From Enterobacter hormaechei ATCC 49162 (GTDB lineage: Bacteria; Pseudomonadota; Gammaproteobacteria; Enterobacterales; Enterobacteriaceae), in the NCBI RefSeq assembly GCF_001875655.1, contig NZ_MKEQ01000001.1:744001-808000 (forward strand): a stretch of 64,000 bases of DNA. The letters are read 5' to 3'. The position numbers were made by a program, and so were the translations under genes. The notes below the pieces were generated by a model. That model was not told the DNA's origin and did not search any database. It saw only the letters and a list, made by a program, of their open reading frames with translations. Of this stretch, positions 12,861 to 20,412 are shown piece after piece (position 1 is the first letter of the stretch; each line of letters starts with the position of its first letter).

Positions 12861-12909
12861 GTGACTATAGCCCTAATGCCAACGCCGGGAGCATTAGGGC
12901 TGTAGTCAC
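12861..12909. repeat. 19-bp inverted repeat (long hairpin)
   Basis: Left arm 12861-12879 and right arm 12891-12909 pair along 19 bases with one T-G wobble; the loop is 11 bases. There is no T-run on either side, so it is not an ordinary intrinsic terminator. It lies between the 123-residue orphan gene and the cold-shock gene. Confidence 0.85.
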
Positions 12910-13176
12910 GTTCGGCAATTCAGGCTTCCTGAACATAATTAATGTTAACATTCATTTTTTAAAAAGCCATCTGGAAGGCCAAAATAAAAATTGCTAATTA
13001 ACCCTGCCCGTGCATTAATGGTCTCGTTAGTCTGCTCATCTGACAGATTAACACGTTGCATGACAATTCTCATAACCAGGCGCTATCGCTGATATCCCCT
13101 CCTTTTGAGTCCATACCTTCACATTATATTTTTATTAGCTTTTCTGTCACATCGAAAATGTTCAAATGGAGTTTTT

Positions 13177-13395
13177 ATGTCATCAAAAATTTTAGGTCTG
13201 GTTAAGTGGTATAAGGAAGATAAAGGTTTTGGTTTTATCTCCCCTGTAGATGGAAGCAAAGATGTTTTCGTGCATTTCTCTGCCCTTCAGGGGGAAAATT
13301 TCAAAACACTTTTTGAAGGACAGAAAGTGGAATTTATCATCGTAAGCGGCGATAAAGGCCCTGCTGCTGCGAATGTAACGCTTTGCGATAAATGA
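13177..13395 (+). CDS. CspA-family cold-shock protein
   Basis: Single cold-shock domain of 72 residues with both RNA-binding motifs: RNP1 KGFGFI (about residues 18-23) and RNP2 VFVHF (about 33-37). It should bind single-stranded RNA/DNA and melt structured mRNA. The start [11 protein letters not shown] at 13177 has GGAG upstream; in-frame codons further upstream are not family-like. The 387-base gap before it leaves room for a long 5' leader, typical of csp genes. It is diverged from CspA itself and sits in the acquired island next to a YmcF-like gene, a pairing that recalls csp loci of E. coli. Confidence 0.9.
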   Translation: MSSKILGLVKWYKEDKGFGFISPVDGSKDVFVHFSALQGENFKTLFEGQKVEFIIVSGDKGPAAANVTLCDK

Positions 13396-13455
13396 TATTA
13401 ACAAGGACCCGCGATAACGATGATGGTTTTCCCTGACCAGACAGGGCCTTGTTTA

Positions 13456-13473
13456 TGAGGTCAGACGACCTCA
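13456..13473. terminator. Stem-loop between convergent csp and ymcF-like genes
   Basis: TGAGGTC / GACCTCA with a 4-base loop, preceded by a second imperfect pairing AACAAGG / CCTTGTT. There is no long T-run, so termination is uncertain. Confidence 0.45.
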
Positions 13474-13511
13474 AAAGCATCATCTCTTCCACTTATTGTA
13501 TGCGTATTTCT

Positions 13512-13676
13512 TCAGAGACGCTGAGAGGATTTAAACAAAGCGCTACAGTAAGGACAGACAAGTTGCGCCCCCTTTTGTATGCGAGTGAAACTGTGCTCTG
13601 ACTCTTTAGCGCAGTTTGGACATGAACATTTGACTAAATAATTGCGACGGAATTGCGAGTTTTTACGTCCCGACAT
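13512..13676 (-). CDS. YmcF-like zinc-ribbon small protein
   Basis: A 54-residue protein (start at 13676, CAGGAG upstream) with two C-x-x-C knuckles, CSCPNCAKE and LVCPYCSALF, which form a zinc-ribbon. The pattern VKCSCPNCAKESEHSF followed by QKGAQLVCPYC resembles the E. coli cold-shock small proteins YmcF/YnfQ, which are encoded beside csp genes. The convergent csp gene 117 bases away supports the same association. The similarity is from memory of the family; a profile search would settle it. The molecular role is unknown. Confidence 0.75.
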   Translation of the reverse strand: MSGRKNSQFRRNYLVKCSCPNCAKESEHSFTRIQKGAQLVCPYCSALFKSSQRL

Positions 13677-13827
13677 AGGCTGCTCCTGAATGAAAAGGAT
13701 TGCCACCATACACGTTAAGGCAGGATATTGCTTGCTTTTATTTTCCAAAGCGCGCAAAAAATGGAAGGTAGTCTCACTTCTGGAACATTCTTACCTTGCC
13801 CAATCACAAAGAGATGCAGAGTGATAT

Positions 13828-14055
13828 ATGAAAAAGGTGATCGTTTTTTTTAATGCCAATCCCAGCAAAGTCATTATCGTGCTTAAGGGCATAACGTCCG
13901 TACGCCAGACTTATCCGAATGGCGAAGAAATTAATCTTCAGATCATGACTGCAAGCTTTCCGTCGTTGACCGGCGATCATGATTCTCTGTATGTTGCTTC
14001 AGACAGAGAACTTACCTCTCAGGACATATCTGATGTTGCCAAACAATATTTATAA
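13828..14055 (+). CDS. Small orphan protein, 75 residues
   Basis: I do not recognise this protein. It starts MKKVIVFFNANPSKVIIVLKG and looks soluble with alternating hydrophobic strands. The ribosome-binding site is weak (CAGAG). It is divergent from the YmcF-like gene with a 151-base gap between the two starts. Two good terminator hairpins follow its stop, which supports real transcription in this direction. Confidence 0.55.
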   Translation: MKKVIVFFNANPSKVIIVLKGITSVRQTYPNGEEINLQIMTASFPSLTGDHDSLYVASDRELTSQDISDVAKQYL

Positions 14056-14135
14056 TATTTTCTGACACGCGTTCGGTTTATAACACAGCATTTATTTCAC
14101 TCAGAATGATAAAAATACGCTCCATCATTATTATT

Positions 14136-14158
14136 GCCTGCTTAATGCAGGCTTTTTT
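14136..14158 (+). terminator. Terminator after the 75-residue orphan
   Basis: GCCTGC / GCAGGC with loop TTAAT, then T6. A second hairpin AGCCCGC / GCGGGCT with loop TTAC and T4 follows at 14179-14199. Confidence 0.85.
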
Positions 14159-14211
14159 ACAAGATTACCCTAAAGGTTAGCCCGCTTACGCGGGCTTTTA
14201 AGGCAGCTTGC

Positions 14212-15309
14212 CTACAGAGGGTAACGCAAAGTCGCGTACAGTTCAGCGCCAGAGGGCAGATCTTCACCGCGCACAGCTAAGACCCTTGCCCCGGTAGCCA
14301 TTGCCCGTTTAGCGATCTCGTCGATGATAACGTAACTGTTTTCTCTGTCGTCCAGTGATAGTAAGCCATCCTCGTCAATGGTTCCCTTTAATGCGCTTTC
14401 GATATTAACCAAAAGCAGCTCGATAGCCCCAAAAGTAGCGGCGCGGGCGGCATCCGATATCTCCTGAGTCACCCGCCGTTGACCTGCGCGGATTTCGAAA
14501 CGCGTTTTAAGGGAATCTAACTGCACCTGATAATAGTAGTCCAGTAAGGGACGTACCTGGGATACCAGGTCAGTTAAACCGATATGTTCAGCGTTAGTGA
14601 ATAAGGTTTCGTCGGTAAGGTTCGACAGAGAATTGGTTGCACGATATATAGAGGCTAAAGGTTCGGCAGCGACTAAAAAAAGCGGGTGATCGTGGCTGGC
14701 AAACAGAGGACGCAAGGCTTGATCTATCTTTCGGGTGTATTGCGCGAGTCGTACCTTATGATGCACAGCGCCATGATGATGGTCGTTTAATGCCGCTTCG
14801 GTCATTGCGTCGCGTCTGCATGTCGGCATGTTCGGCACGTCTACTTCTTCAGGGGGAACATCCGGGAAAAACTCAATTAGCCGAGCTTCGTTCACTGATA
14901 ACGCCAGGATATACGCAGAGTGCGGGAACGTAAGCGCACGTAACAGCGGCTTAAGGTAAAAGCGTTCGCTTACTTCAAGCTGGTCAGATAAATTGTTCGC
15001 TAAACGGTAAGTCGTAATGCTTTCCGGTGTCGCCAGAATGGCGAGGCTTCTGGCGTGGCAATCCCAAAACTCAACATCTTCCAGCACCGAACAGAGTTCT
15101 TCTTCGAGCATGGCTAAACGGCGTTTATCAACGCCTTTTTCTTCAACCTGCTGCAAAGCCTCTTTGATAAAGTTGCCTAACTGAATTTTGCTCGCATCTA
15201 AATTATGCCGGATCGGGGAGGTGCCCAGGTAGATAGAGACGCAGGCATCGGAGCGAATATCATATAAATGGGAAAACTCTTCACGGCCAGGAATATCAAC
15301 ATATAACAT
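14212..15309 (-). CDS. eRF1-like protein of the bacterial release-factor (baeRF) families
   Basis: A 365-residue soluble protein. The middle region LALSVNEARLIEFFPDVPPEEVDVPNMP and the C-terminal VIIDEIAKRAMATGARVLAVRGEDLPSG match the pattern of bacterial proteins related to archaeo-eukaryotic release factor eRF1, predicted to act on stalled ribosomes or translation quality control. A His-rich stretch (NDHHHGAVHHKV) joins two halves. GAGG lies 7 bases before the ATG. It is 160 bases downstream of the UspF-like gene on the same strand, with a GC-rich hairpin in between, so the two probably form a stress operon. The family call is from pattern only; enzymatic activity is unknown. Confidence 0.65.
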   Translation of the reverse strand: MLYVDIPGREEFSHLYDIRSDACVSIYLGTSPIRHNLDASKIQLGNFIKEALQQVEEKGVDKRRLAMLEEELCSVLEDVEFWDCHARSLAILATPESITTYRLANNLSDQLEVSERFYLKPLLRALTFPHSAYILALSVNEARLIEFFPDVPPEEVDVPNMPTCRRDAMTEAALNDHHHGAVHHKVRLAQYTRKIDQALRPLFASHDHPLFLVAAEPLASIYRATNSLSNLTDETLFTNAEHIGLTDLVSQVRPLLDYYYQVQLDSLKTRFEIRAGQRRVTQEISDAARAATFGAIELLLVNIESALKGTIDEDGLLSLDDRENSYVIIDEIAKRAMATGARVLAVRGEDLPSGAELYATLRYPL

Positions 15310-15438
15310 ATACTACCTCAAGAAATTACGTTTTAAGTAAAATTACGCCACCCGTATTAAGCTTTATGTCATCTCGACTGAATATATTCTTTATGGGTAG
15401 GAATTTATTGTTTCGTGCAGTGAGTTAACTCTAGCCTT

Positions 15439-15463
15439 CCCCCCTTAGCAGAACTAAGGGGGG
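15439..15463. repeat. GC-rich hairpin between usp and baeRF-like genes
   Basis: A perfect 10-bp stem CCCCCCTTAG / CTAAGGGGGG has a 5-base loop, just after the UspF-like stop. There is no T-run on the minus strand, so it may be an mRNA-processing or partial-termination element rather than a full terminator. Confidence 0.7.
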
Positions 15464-15469
15464 AGTAAA

Positions 15470-15904
15470 TCATCGAACGACAAGTACAGAGCATTCAGCG
15501 TGCCTTACTACTGAAGCGGTCGTCGATCCGAGCAGAAATTTAGTAAGTTTGTCGCGCCGCGAACTAATAATAATCAGGTCGGCTGAGAGCTTATCCGCCA
15601 TTTCAAGGATTTTGTCTTTTGGGGAACCTGCCGTGACATGAATGAAGGTTTTCACACCAGGAATCTCGAAGTTTCTGACTGTTTTTTCGAGGGTTTTTCT
15701 TGCATCATCTACGAGTTCATCGATCGATGGGATGTGGATGGAGTGACGCCCACCCAGCGCGGGGTAATACGGGAACGGCTGTACAACTGATAAAAAATGT
15801 ATTTCAGCAGTATCAAACCGTGATTCATTTTGCGTATGGGTAATAATAGTGTGAGCTAACTCACCTTCTGTCACATCAATAGGTACGAGTAATCTTCTGG
15901 TCAT
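15470..15904 (-). CDS. UspF-like universal stress protein
   Basis: Single Usp domain of 144 residues. The sequence, including the end LLGSTTASVVRHAECSVLVVR, is close to E. coli UspF, but this is an extra copy inside the island and not the usual locus. Of the ATP-binding pattern G-2X-G-9X-G(S/T), only the final G-S-T is kept (SSRRDKLTKFLLGST), as also seen in UspF. GGAGG precedes the ATG. An FNR-box-like sequence lies about 210 bases upstream. Probably the first gene of a two-gene unit with the eRF1-like gene. Confidence 0.88.
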   Translation of the reverse strand: MTRRLLVPIDVTEGELAHTIITHTQNESRFDTAEIHFLSVVQPFPYYPALGGRHSIHIPSIDELVDDARKTLEKTVRNFEIPGVKTFIHVTAGSPKDKILEMADKLSADLIIISSRRDKLTKFLLGSTTASVVRHAECSVLVVR

Positions 15905-16114
15905 AAATCCTCCATTATTTATAATTATTCAATTTATTTTGATGGTAGTACCAGAGATAATCCAATCAGTTATCTCTATGAGGTATGAAAGATATTGCCC
16001 ATTAAATATATCCCTTTTTTGTTTGATTCAACTTAAACGTTTTTTAAACAAAAAAAAGATAAATAATAAAGCATGCAACAAATTAATTTATTTAATGTGA
16101 CAGATGTTCTTATA

Positions 16115-16128
16115 ATGATCTATATCAA
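16115..16128 (-). promoter_or_regulatory. Candidate FNR box upstream of the UspF-like gene
   Basis: ATGATctatATCAA (reads TTGATatagATCAT on the minus strand) matches TTGATnnnnATCAA at nine of ten positions. It lies in an AT-rich stretch about 210 bases before the UspF-like start, which would imply a long leader. Confidence 0.4.
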
Positions 16129-16277
16129 ATAATTTATATGAGGCTTGTTATATGAGCAAAGGGTTAGAAAGTACAACTGTGACAAAACACATCCTTTAAT
16201 TTAGTAATTCCGAATATTTATCGAGGCCGTATATTTACATTCTTCTGGTTTGAAAATAGCAATAAGCCACACGAAAA

Positions 16278-16526
16278 ATGGCAGCATTCGAACCAGAAGC
16301 ACAACATGCCGCAACGTCCGCTCCTTGTACAAAGTGGGCTAACGCGTACCTAACCCTGAGCAGACCGGTAGCAGTTATAGCAGCAGTATTGATGCTCACC
16401 ACAAAGCTGGAGTTGTCGGCAGGCGCTAATCCTGCTTTCATAGCGAATCAAATGGGACATGTGAATGCCCCTGTAGTGCCCCTGAAGGTAAAAAGTAAAG
16501 TAGTTAACTATTTGATTCTGCGGTGA
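16278..16526 (+). pseudogene. Decayed C-terminus of a tyrosine integrase
   Basis: The frame contains LSAGANPAFIANQMGHVNA (around 16411-16467), which is the conserved block around the catalytic His of phage tyrosine integrases; compare VAGANPNFVAHQMGHSSA in the prophage integrase of this window. Sequence on both sides of the block is degraded, and the catalytic Tyr region is not recognisable. The 82-codon open frame as a whole is not a plausible protein. It sits immediately upstream of rstB and probably marks the element that brought the island. Confidence 0.7.
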
Positions 16527-16532
16527 TGCTTA

Positions 16533-17831
16533 ATGAAAAAGCTGTTTGTGCAGTTTTATCTCCTACTGTTTGTCTGCTTTCTTGTGATGACCATGCTGGT
16601 CGGGCTGGTCTATAAATTCACCGCAGAGCGCGCGGGCAGGCAATCCCTCGACGATCTGATGAAAAGCTCGCTCTACCTGATGCGTAGCGAGCTGCGAGAA
16701 ATTCCTCCCCATGACTGGGCACGCACATTGAAAGAGCTGGATCTGAATCTGTCATTTGATCTGCGGATCGAACCCATGAAGGATTTTGATTTAGCGCCGC
16801 CTGCGATGCAGCGTCTGCGTGACGGAGATATCGTCGCACTGGACGAGAAATATACCTTCATTCAGCGTATTCCCCGCAGCCACTATGTCCTGGCCGTCGG
16901 GCCGGTGCCCTATCTCTATTACCTGCACCAGATGCGCCTGCTGGATCTCGCTCTGCTCGGCTTCATTGCCATCTCGCTCGCTTTCCCCGTGTTCATCTGG
17001 ATGCGACCGCACTGGCAGGACATGCTGAAACTGGAATCCGCCGCACAGCGTTTTGGGGAGGGTCATTTGACTGAACGCATACATTTCGACAGCGGCTCCA
17101 GTTTTGACCGTCTCGGTATTGCTTTCAACCAGATGGCCGATAACATTAATGCCCTGATTGCCAGCAAGAAACAGCTGATCGACGGCATTGCCCATGAACT
17201 GCGCACTCCGCTGGTACGCCTGCGTTATCGCCTGGAGATGAGCGAGAACCTCACCAGTGCGGAATCGCAGGCGCTCAATCGGGATATTGGCCAGCTTGAA
17301 GCGCTGATTGAAGAGCTGCTGACCTATGCCCGCCTCGATCGGCCTCAGACGGAGTTGCACCTCAGTACGCCGGATCTCCCCGTCTGGCTACAGACGCATA
17401 TTGACGATGTACAGAGCGTTAACCCGCAGCGAAAACTGCTGACAGCCATTACCCCCGGGGCGTACGGCGGGCTGGACATGCGTCTGATGGAGCGCGTGCT
17501 GGATAATCTGATGAACAACGCCATGCGCTACAGCGAATCTACGCTGCGCATAGGTTTAGATTTGCAGGGAAGCCAGGCGATTTTGTGTGTGGAAGACGAT
17601 GGCCCCGGCATTGAGCCAGCTGAGCGTGAAAAAGTTTTCGAGCCGTTTGTGCGCCTCGACCCCAGCCGCGACCGTGCTACCGGCGGCTGTGGTTTGGGGC
17701 TGGCTATTGTCCGTTCCATTGCCCAGGCGATGGGTGGTTCGGTTCGCTGTGAAGCGAGCGAGCTGGGCGGAGCCCGTTTCGTCTTTAGCTGGCCGATCTA
17801 TCACAACCTCCCCCTTCCCGTACCTGCCTGA
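16533..17831 (+). CDS. rstB: RstB, sensor histidine kinase
   Basis: Inner-membrane kinase, 432 residues, partner of RstA. Two membrane helices (about 5-28 and 135-157) flank a periplasmic sensor part. Then come a HAMP region, the phospho-acceptor H-box (GIAHELRTPLVRLRYRLE), the N-box (DNLMNNAMRYSE) and ATP-binding boxes (DDGPGI, GGCGLGLAIV). The protein looks intact. It lacks a strong ribosome-binding site and no longer follows rstA directly, so its expression must come from a promoter within the island or by long read-through. Confidence 0.95.
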   Translation: MKKLFVQFYLLLFVCFLVMTMLVGLVYKFTAERAGRQSLDDLMKSSLYLMRSELREIPPHDWARTLKELDLNLSFDLRIEPMKDFDLAPPAMQRLRDGDIVALDEKYTFIQRIPRSHYVLAVGPVPYLYYLHQMRLLDLALLGFIAISLAFPVFIWMRPHWQDMLKLESAAQRFGEGHLTERIHFDSGSSFDRLGIAFNQMADNINALIASKKQLIDGIAHELRTPLVRLRYRLEMSENLTSAESQALNRDIGQLEALIEELLTYARLDRPQTELHLSTPDLPVWLQTHIDDVQSVNPQRKLLTAITPGAYGGLDMRLMERVLDNLMNNAMRYSESTLRIGLDLQGSQAILCVEDDGPGIEPAEREKVFEPFVRLDPSRDRATGGCGLGLAIVRSIAQAMGGSVRCEASELGGARFVFSWPIYHNLPLPVPA

Positions 17832-17873
17832 CATACACCGCACGCTGGCCTGACCCGGCGTGTTGTGCTATAT

Positions 17874-17896
17874 CTTTAGTATGTTGTAACTAATTA
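17874..17896 (+). promoter_or_regulatory. Ter replication-arrest site (TerB-like)
   Basis: The core AGTATGTTGTAACTAA (17878-17893) matches the Tus-binding Ter consensus exactly. It lies 10-30 bases upstream of the tus start, as TerB does in E. coli, where Tus also represses its own gene. By the known polarity, forks moving left to right in this window would be blocked. Confidence 0.95.
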
Positions 17897-17905
17897 AGGT
17901 TTACC

Positions 17906-18835
17906 ATGGCGACTTACGATCTCATCGAAAGGCTGAACACCACATTTCGGGAAATAGAGCAGGCGTTACTGACCCTGACGGGGCAACTACAGGACTGCCG
18001 CCTGCTGGCCGCACGCGTCTTTTCCCTGCCCGACGTGGCGAAAGGCGCGGAACACGACCCGCTGAACACCATTGAGGTGACACAGCACATCGGTAAGGCG
18101 GCGCTGGGCCTGACGTTGCAGCACTATCGCCGCCTTTTCATCCAGCAGCAGTCCGAAAACCGCAGCAGTAAGGCCGCCGTTCGCCTGCCCGGCGTCATCT
18201 GTCTGCAAACGGATACCGCAACGCGTGAAGCAATTGAGGCAAAGATTACGCATATCAATACGCTGAAAGCCGCCTTCGAAAAGATTGTGACCGTTGAGTC
18301 CGGGCTGGCACCCGCGGCCCGCTTTGAATGGGTGCATCGCCAGCTTCCGGGGCTGATCACCCTGAATGCTTACCGCTCGCTGACGGTACTGCGTCACCCC
18401 GCCACGCTGCGCTTCGGCTGGGCCAACAAGCACATCATCAAAAATTTCACGCGCGATGAGATCCTGGCGCAGCTTGAGAAAAGCCTGAAATCACCAAGGA
18501 CGGTCGCCCCGTGGTCACGGGAACAGTGGATTGAACGGCTGGAGCAGGAGTACCACAGTATTGCCTCTCTGCCAGCTGATACGCGTCTTAAAATAAAGCG
18601 ACCGGTGAAGGTGCAGCCTATCGCCCGCGTCTGGTATGCCGGACAGCAGAAGCAGGTGCAATACGCCTGCCCGACGCCGCTGATTGCGCTCTACGATGCC
18701 GATCAGGGAGAGGTGGTGCCGGATATCGGGGAACTGCTTAACTACGATGCGGAAAACGTTCAGCATCGCTATAAACCCCAGGCGCAGCCGCTACAGTTGA
18801 TTATTCCGCGACTGCACCTGTATGTGGCGCCGTGA
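17906..18835 (+). CDS. tus: Tus, DNA replication terminus site-binding protein
   Basis: The monomeric protein binds Ter sites and stops DnaB-driven forks from one side. It is 309 residues, the same as E. coli Tus, and similar throughout ([21 protein letters not shown]-terminal PRLHLYVAP). The Ter site lies directly upstream. Its stop codon abuts that of the convergent fumC with no gap. Confidence 0.97.
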   Translation: MATYDLIERLNTTFREIEQALLTLTGQLQDCRLLAARVFSLPDVAKGAEHDPLNTIEVTQHIGKAALGLTLQHYRRLFIQQQSENRSSKAAVRLPGVICLQTDTATREAIEAKITHINTLKAAFEKIVTVESGLAPAARFEWVHRQLPGLITLNAYRSLTVLRHPATLRFGWANKHIIKNFTRDEILAQLEKSLKSPRTVAPWSREQWIERLEQEYHSIASLPADTRLKIKRPVKVQPIARVWYAGQQKQVQYACPTPLIALYDADQGEVVPDIGELLNYDAENVQHRYKPQAQPLQLIIPRLHLYVAP

Positions 18836-20230
18836 TTATCTGAGGCTGCCCACCATCGCTTCCGGGCGGACCCAGGCATCAAACTCGGCGTCCGTCAGGT
18901 AGCCCAGCGCCAGCGCAGAGGCTTTCAGGGTCAGCCCCTCTTTGTGCGCTTTTTTAGCGATTTCGGCCGCTTTGTCATAGCCGATATGGGTGTTCAGCGC
19001 CGTTACCAGCATCAGGGATTCATTCAGCAACTGGCTGATTCGCTCGCGATTTGGCTCAATGCCCACCGCACAGTGCTCGTTAAAGCTCTCCATGCCATCA
19101 GCCAGCAGACGAATCGATTGCAGCACATTGTGGATCACCATCGGGCGATAAACGTTTAGCTCGAAGTTACCCGACGCGCCGCCCATATTGACCGCCACAT
19201 CATTACCCATGACCTGACAGCACAGCATGGTCATGGCTTCGCACTGCGTCGGGTTCACTTTACCTGGCATAATGGAGCTACCTGGCTCGTTTTCCGGAAT
19301 GCTGATTTCGCCGATGCCACAGCGCGGGCCGGAGGCCAGCCAGCGGACGTCGTTGGCAATTTTCATCAGCGAGGCCGCCAGCCCTTTCAGCGCGCCATGG
19401 GTGTGAACCAGCGCATCACAGGTCGCCAGCGCTTCGAATTTATTCGGGGCGGTAACAAACGGCTGCCCGGTGATCTTCGCCAGCTCTTCGGCCACGCGGA
19501 CCGCGTACTCGGGATGGGTGTTCAACCCGGTGCCAACCGCCGTTCCGCCGAGCGCCAGCTCCGCCAGATGCGGCAGGCTGTTGTCGATATGCTTAAGATT
19601 GTGCTCAAGCATCGCCACCCAGCCGGAGATCTCCTGGCCGAGCGTCAGCGGCGTGGCGTCCTGAAGGTGTGTACGACCAATTTTAACAATGTCGCGGAAA
19701 GACTGCGCTTTCTCGTTAAGCGTAGATTTGAGCACGTTGAGCTGCGGGATAAGCTGCTCGCGGATAGCGATGACGGCCGCCACGTGCATGGCCGTCGGGA
19801 ACACATCGTTGGAACTCTGGCTTTTGTTCACGTCATCGTTAGGGTGGATCTTCCGCTCCATGCCGCGCACGCCGCCAAGCAGTTCGCTTGCGCGGTTCGC
19901 CAGCACCTCGTTCATGTTCATGTTGCTCTGGGTGCCGGAACCGGTCTGCCAGATGGCAAGGGGGAATTCGTCGGGATGTTTGCCCGCCAGCACTTCGTCG
20001 GCGGCATTGATGATGGCGGTGGCTTTATCGGCGTCCAGCAGGCCCAGATCCTGATTCACCTTGGCGGCAGCGCGTTTGGTCAACGCCAGTGCCTGGATGA
20101 GCGAGACGGGCATTTTCTCTGTCGAAATGCGGAAATGCTCCAGCGAACGCTGGGTTTGCGCGCCCCATAGCTTGTCGGCCGGGACGTCGATAGCGCCCAT
20201 GGAGTCTTTCTCGCGGCGATGCATTGTCAT
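18836..20230 (-). CDS. fumC: FumC, class II fumarase
   Basis: Iron-independent, oxygen-stable fumarate hydratase of the TCA cycle, 464 residues (E. coli 467; the C-terminus is three residues shorter). Signatures: [15 protein letters not shown] near residue 318, [13 protein letters not shown] near 188, and [16 protein letters not shown] lies 7 bases before the ATG at 20230. It follows fumA on the same strand with a REP pair between them, as in E. coli. Confidence 0.97.
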   Translation of the reverse strand: MTMHRREKDSMGAIDVPADKLWGAQTQRSLEHFRISTEKMPVSLIQALALTKRAAAKVNQDLGLLDADKATAIINAADEVLAGKHPDEFPLAIWQTGSGTQSNMNMNEVLANRASELLGGVRGMERKIHPNDDVNKSQSSNDVFPTAMHVAAVIAIREQLIPQLNVLKSTLNEKAQSFRDIVKIGRTHLQDATPLTLGQEISGWVAMLEHNLKHIDNSLPHLAELALGGTAVGTGLNTHPEYAVRVAEELAKITGQPFVTAPNKFEALATCDALVHTHGALKGLAASLMKIANDVRWLASGPRCGIGEISIPENEPGSSIMPGKVNPTQCEAMTMLCCQVMGNDVAVNMGGASGNFELNVYRPMVIHNVLQSIRLLADGMESFNEHCAVGIEPNRERISQLLNESLMLVTALNTHIGYDKAAEIAKKAHKEGLTLKASALALGYLTDAEFDAWVRPEAMVGSLR

Positions 20231-20332
20231 TACTTACTCCTTGATAACAAAGATGGGATTGCTCACATGCTTAAGAGATAAGTATTGATGACTTCTGAGA
20301 AACGTTATGGCGCTTTGTGCGCTCTTTTTGAT

Positions 20333-20402
20333 GTCGGGTGGCGGCTGCGCCTTACCCGACCTACGAGAATGCAGGCCGGGTAAGCGACAGCGTCACCCGG
20401 CA
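20333..20402. repeat. REP/BIME element between fumA and fumC
   Basis: Two REP-like units face each other: GTCGGGTGGCGGCTGCGCC...TTACCCGACCTAC (20333-20364) and the inverted unit GCCGGGTAAGCG...TCACCCGGC (20374-20401). Confidence 0.85.
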
Positions 20403-20412
20403 CTTTACAGAA

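Larger units (their letters stand above)
11982..16532. other. AT-rich genomic island separating rstA and rstB
   Basis: Everything between the rstA stop and the rstB start is clearly richer in A+T than either flank and has no counterpart in the E. coli rstAB operon. It carries six supported genes on both strands, a 19-bp hairpin, and a decayed tyrosine-integrase C-terminus just before rstB, which suggests arrival by integrase-mediated insertion. I found no clear direct repeat at the two edges. The first 436 bases (11982-12417) hold nothing I can support as a gene. Confidence 0.75.
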
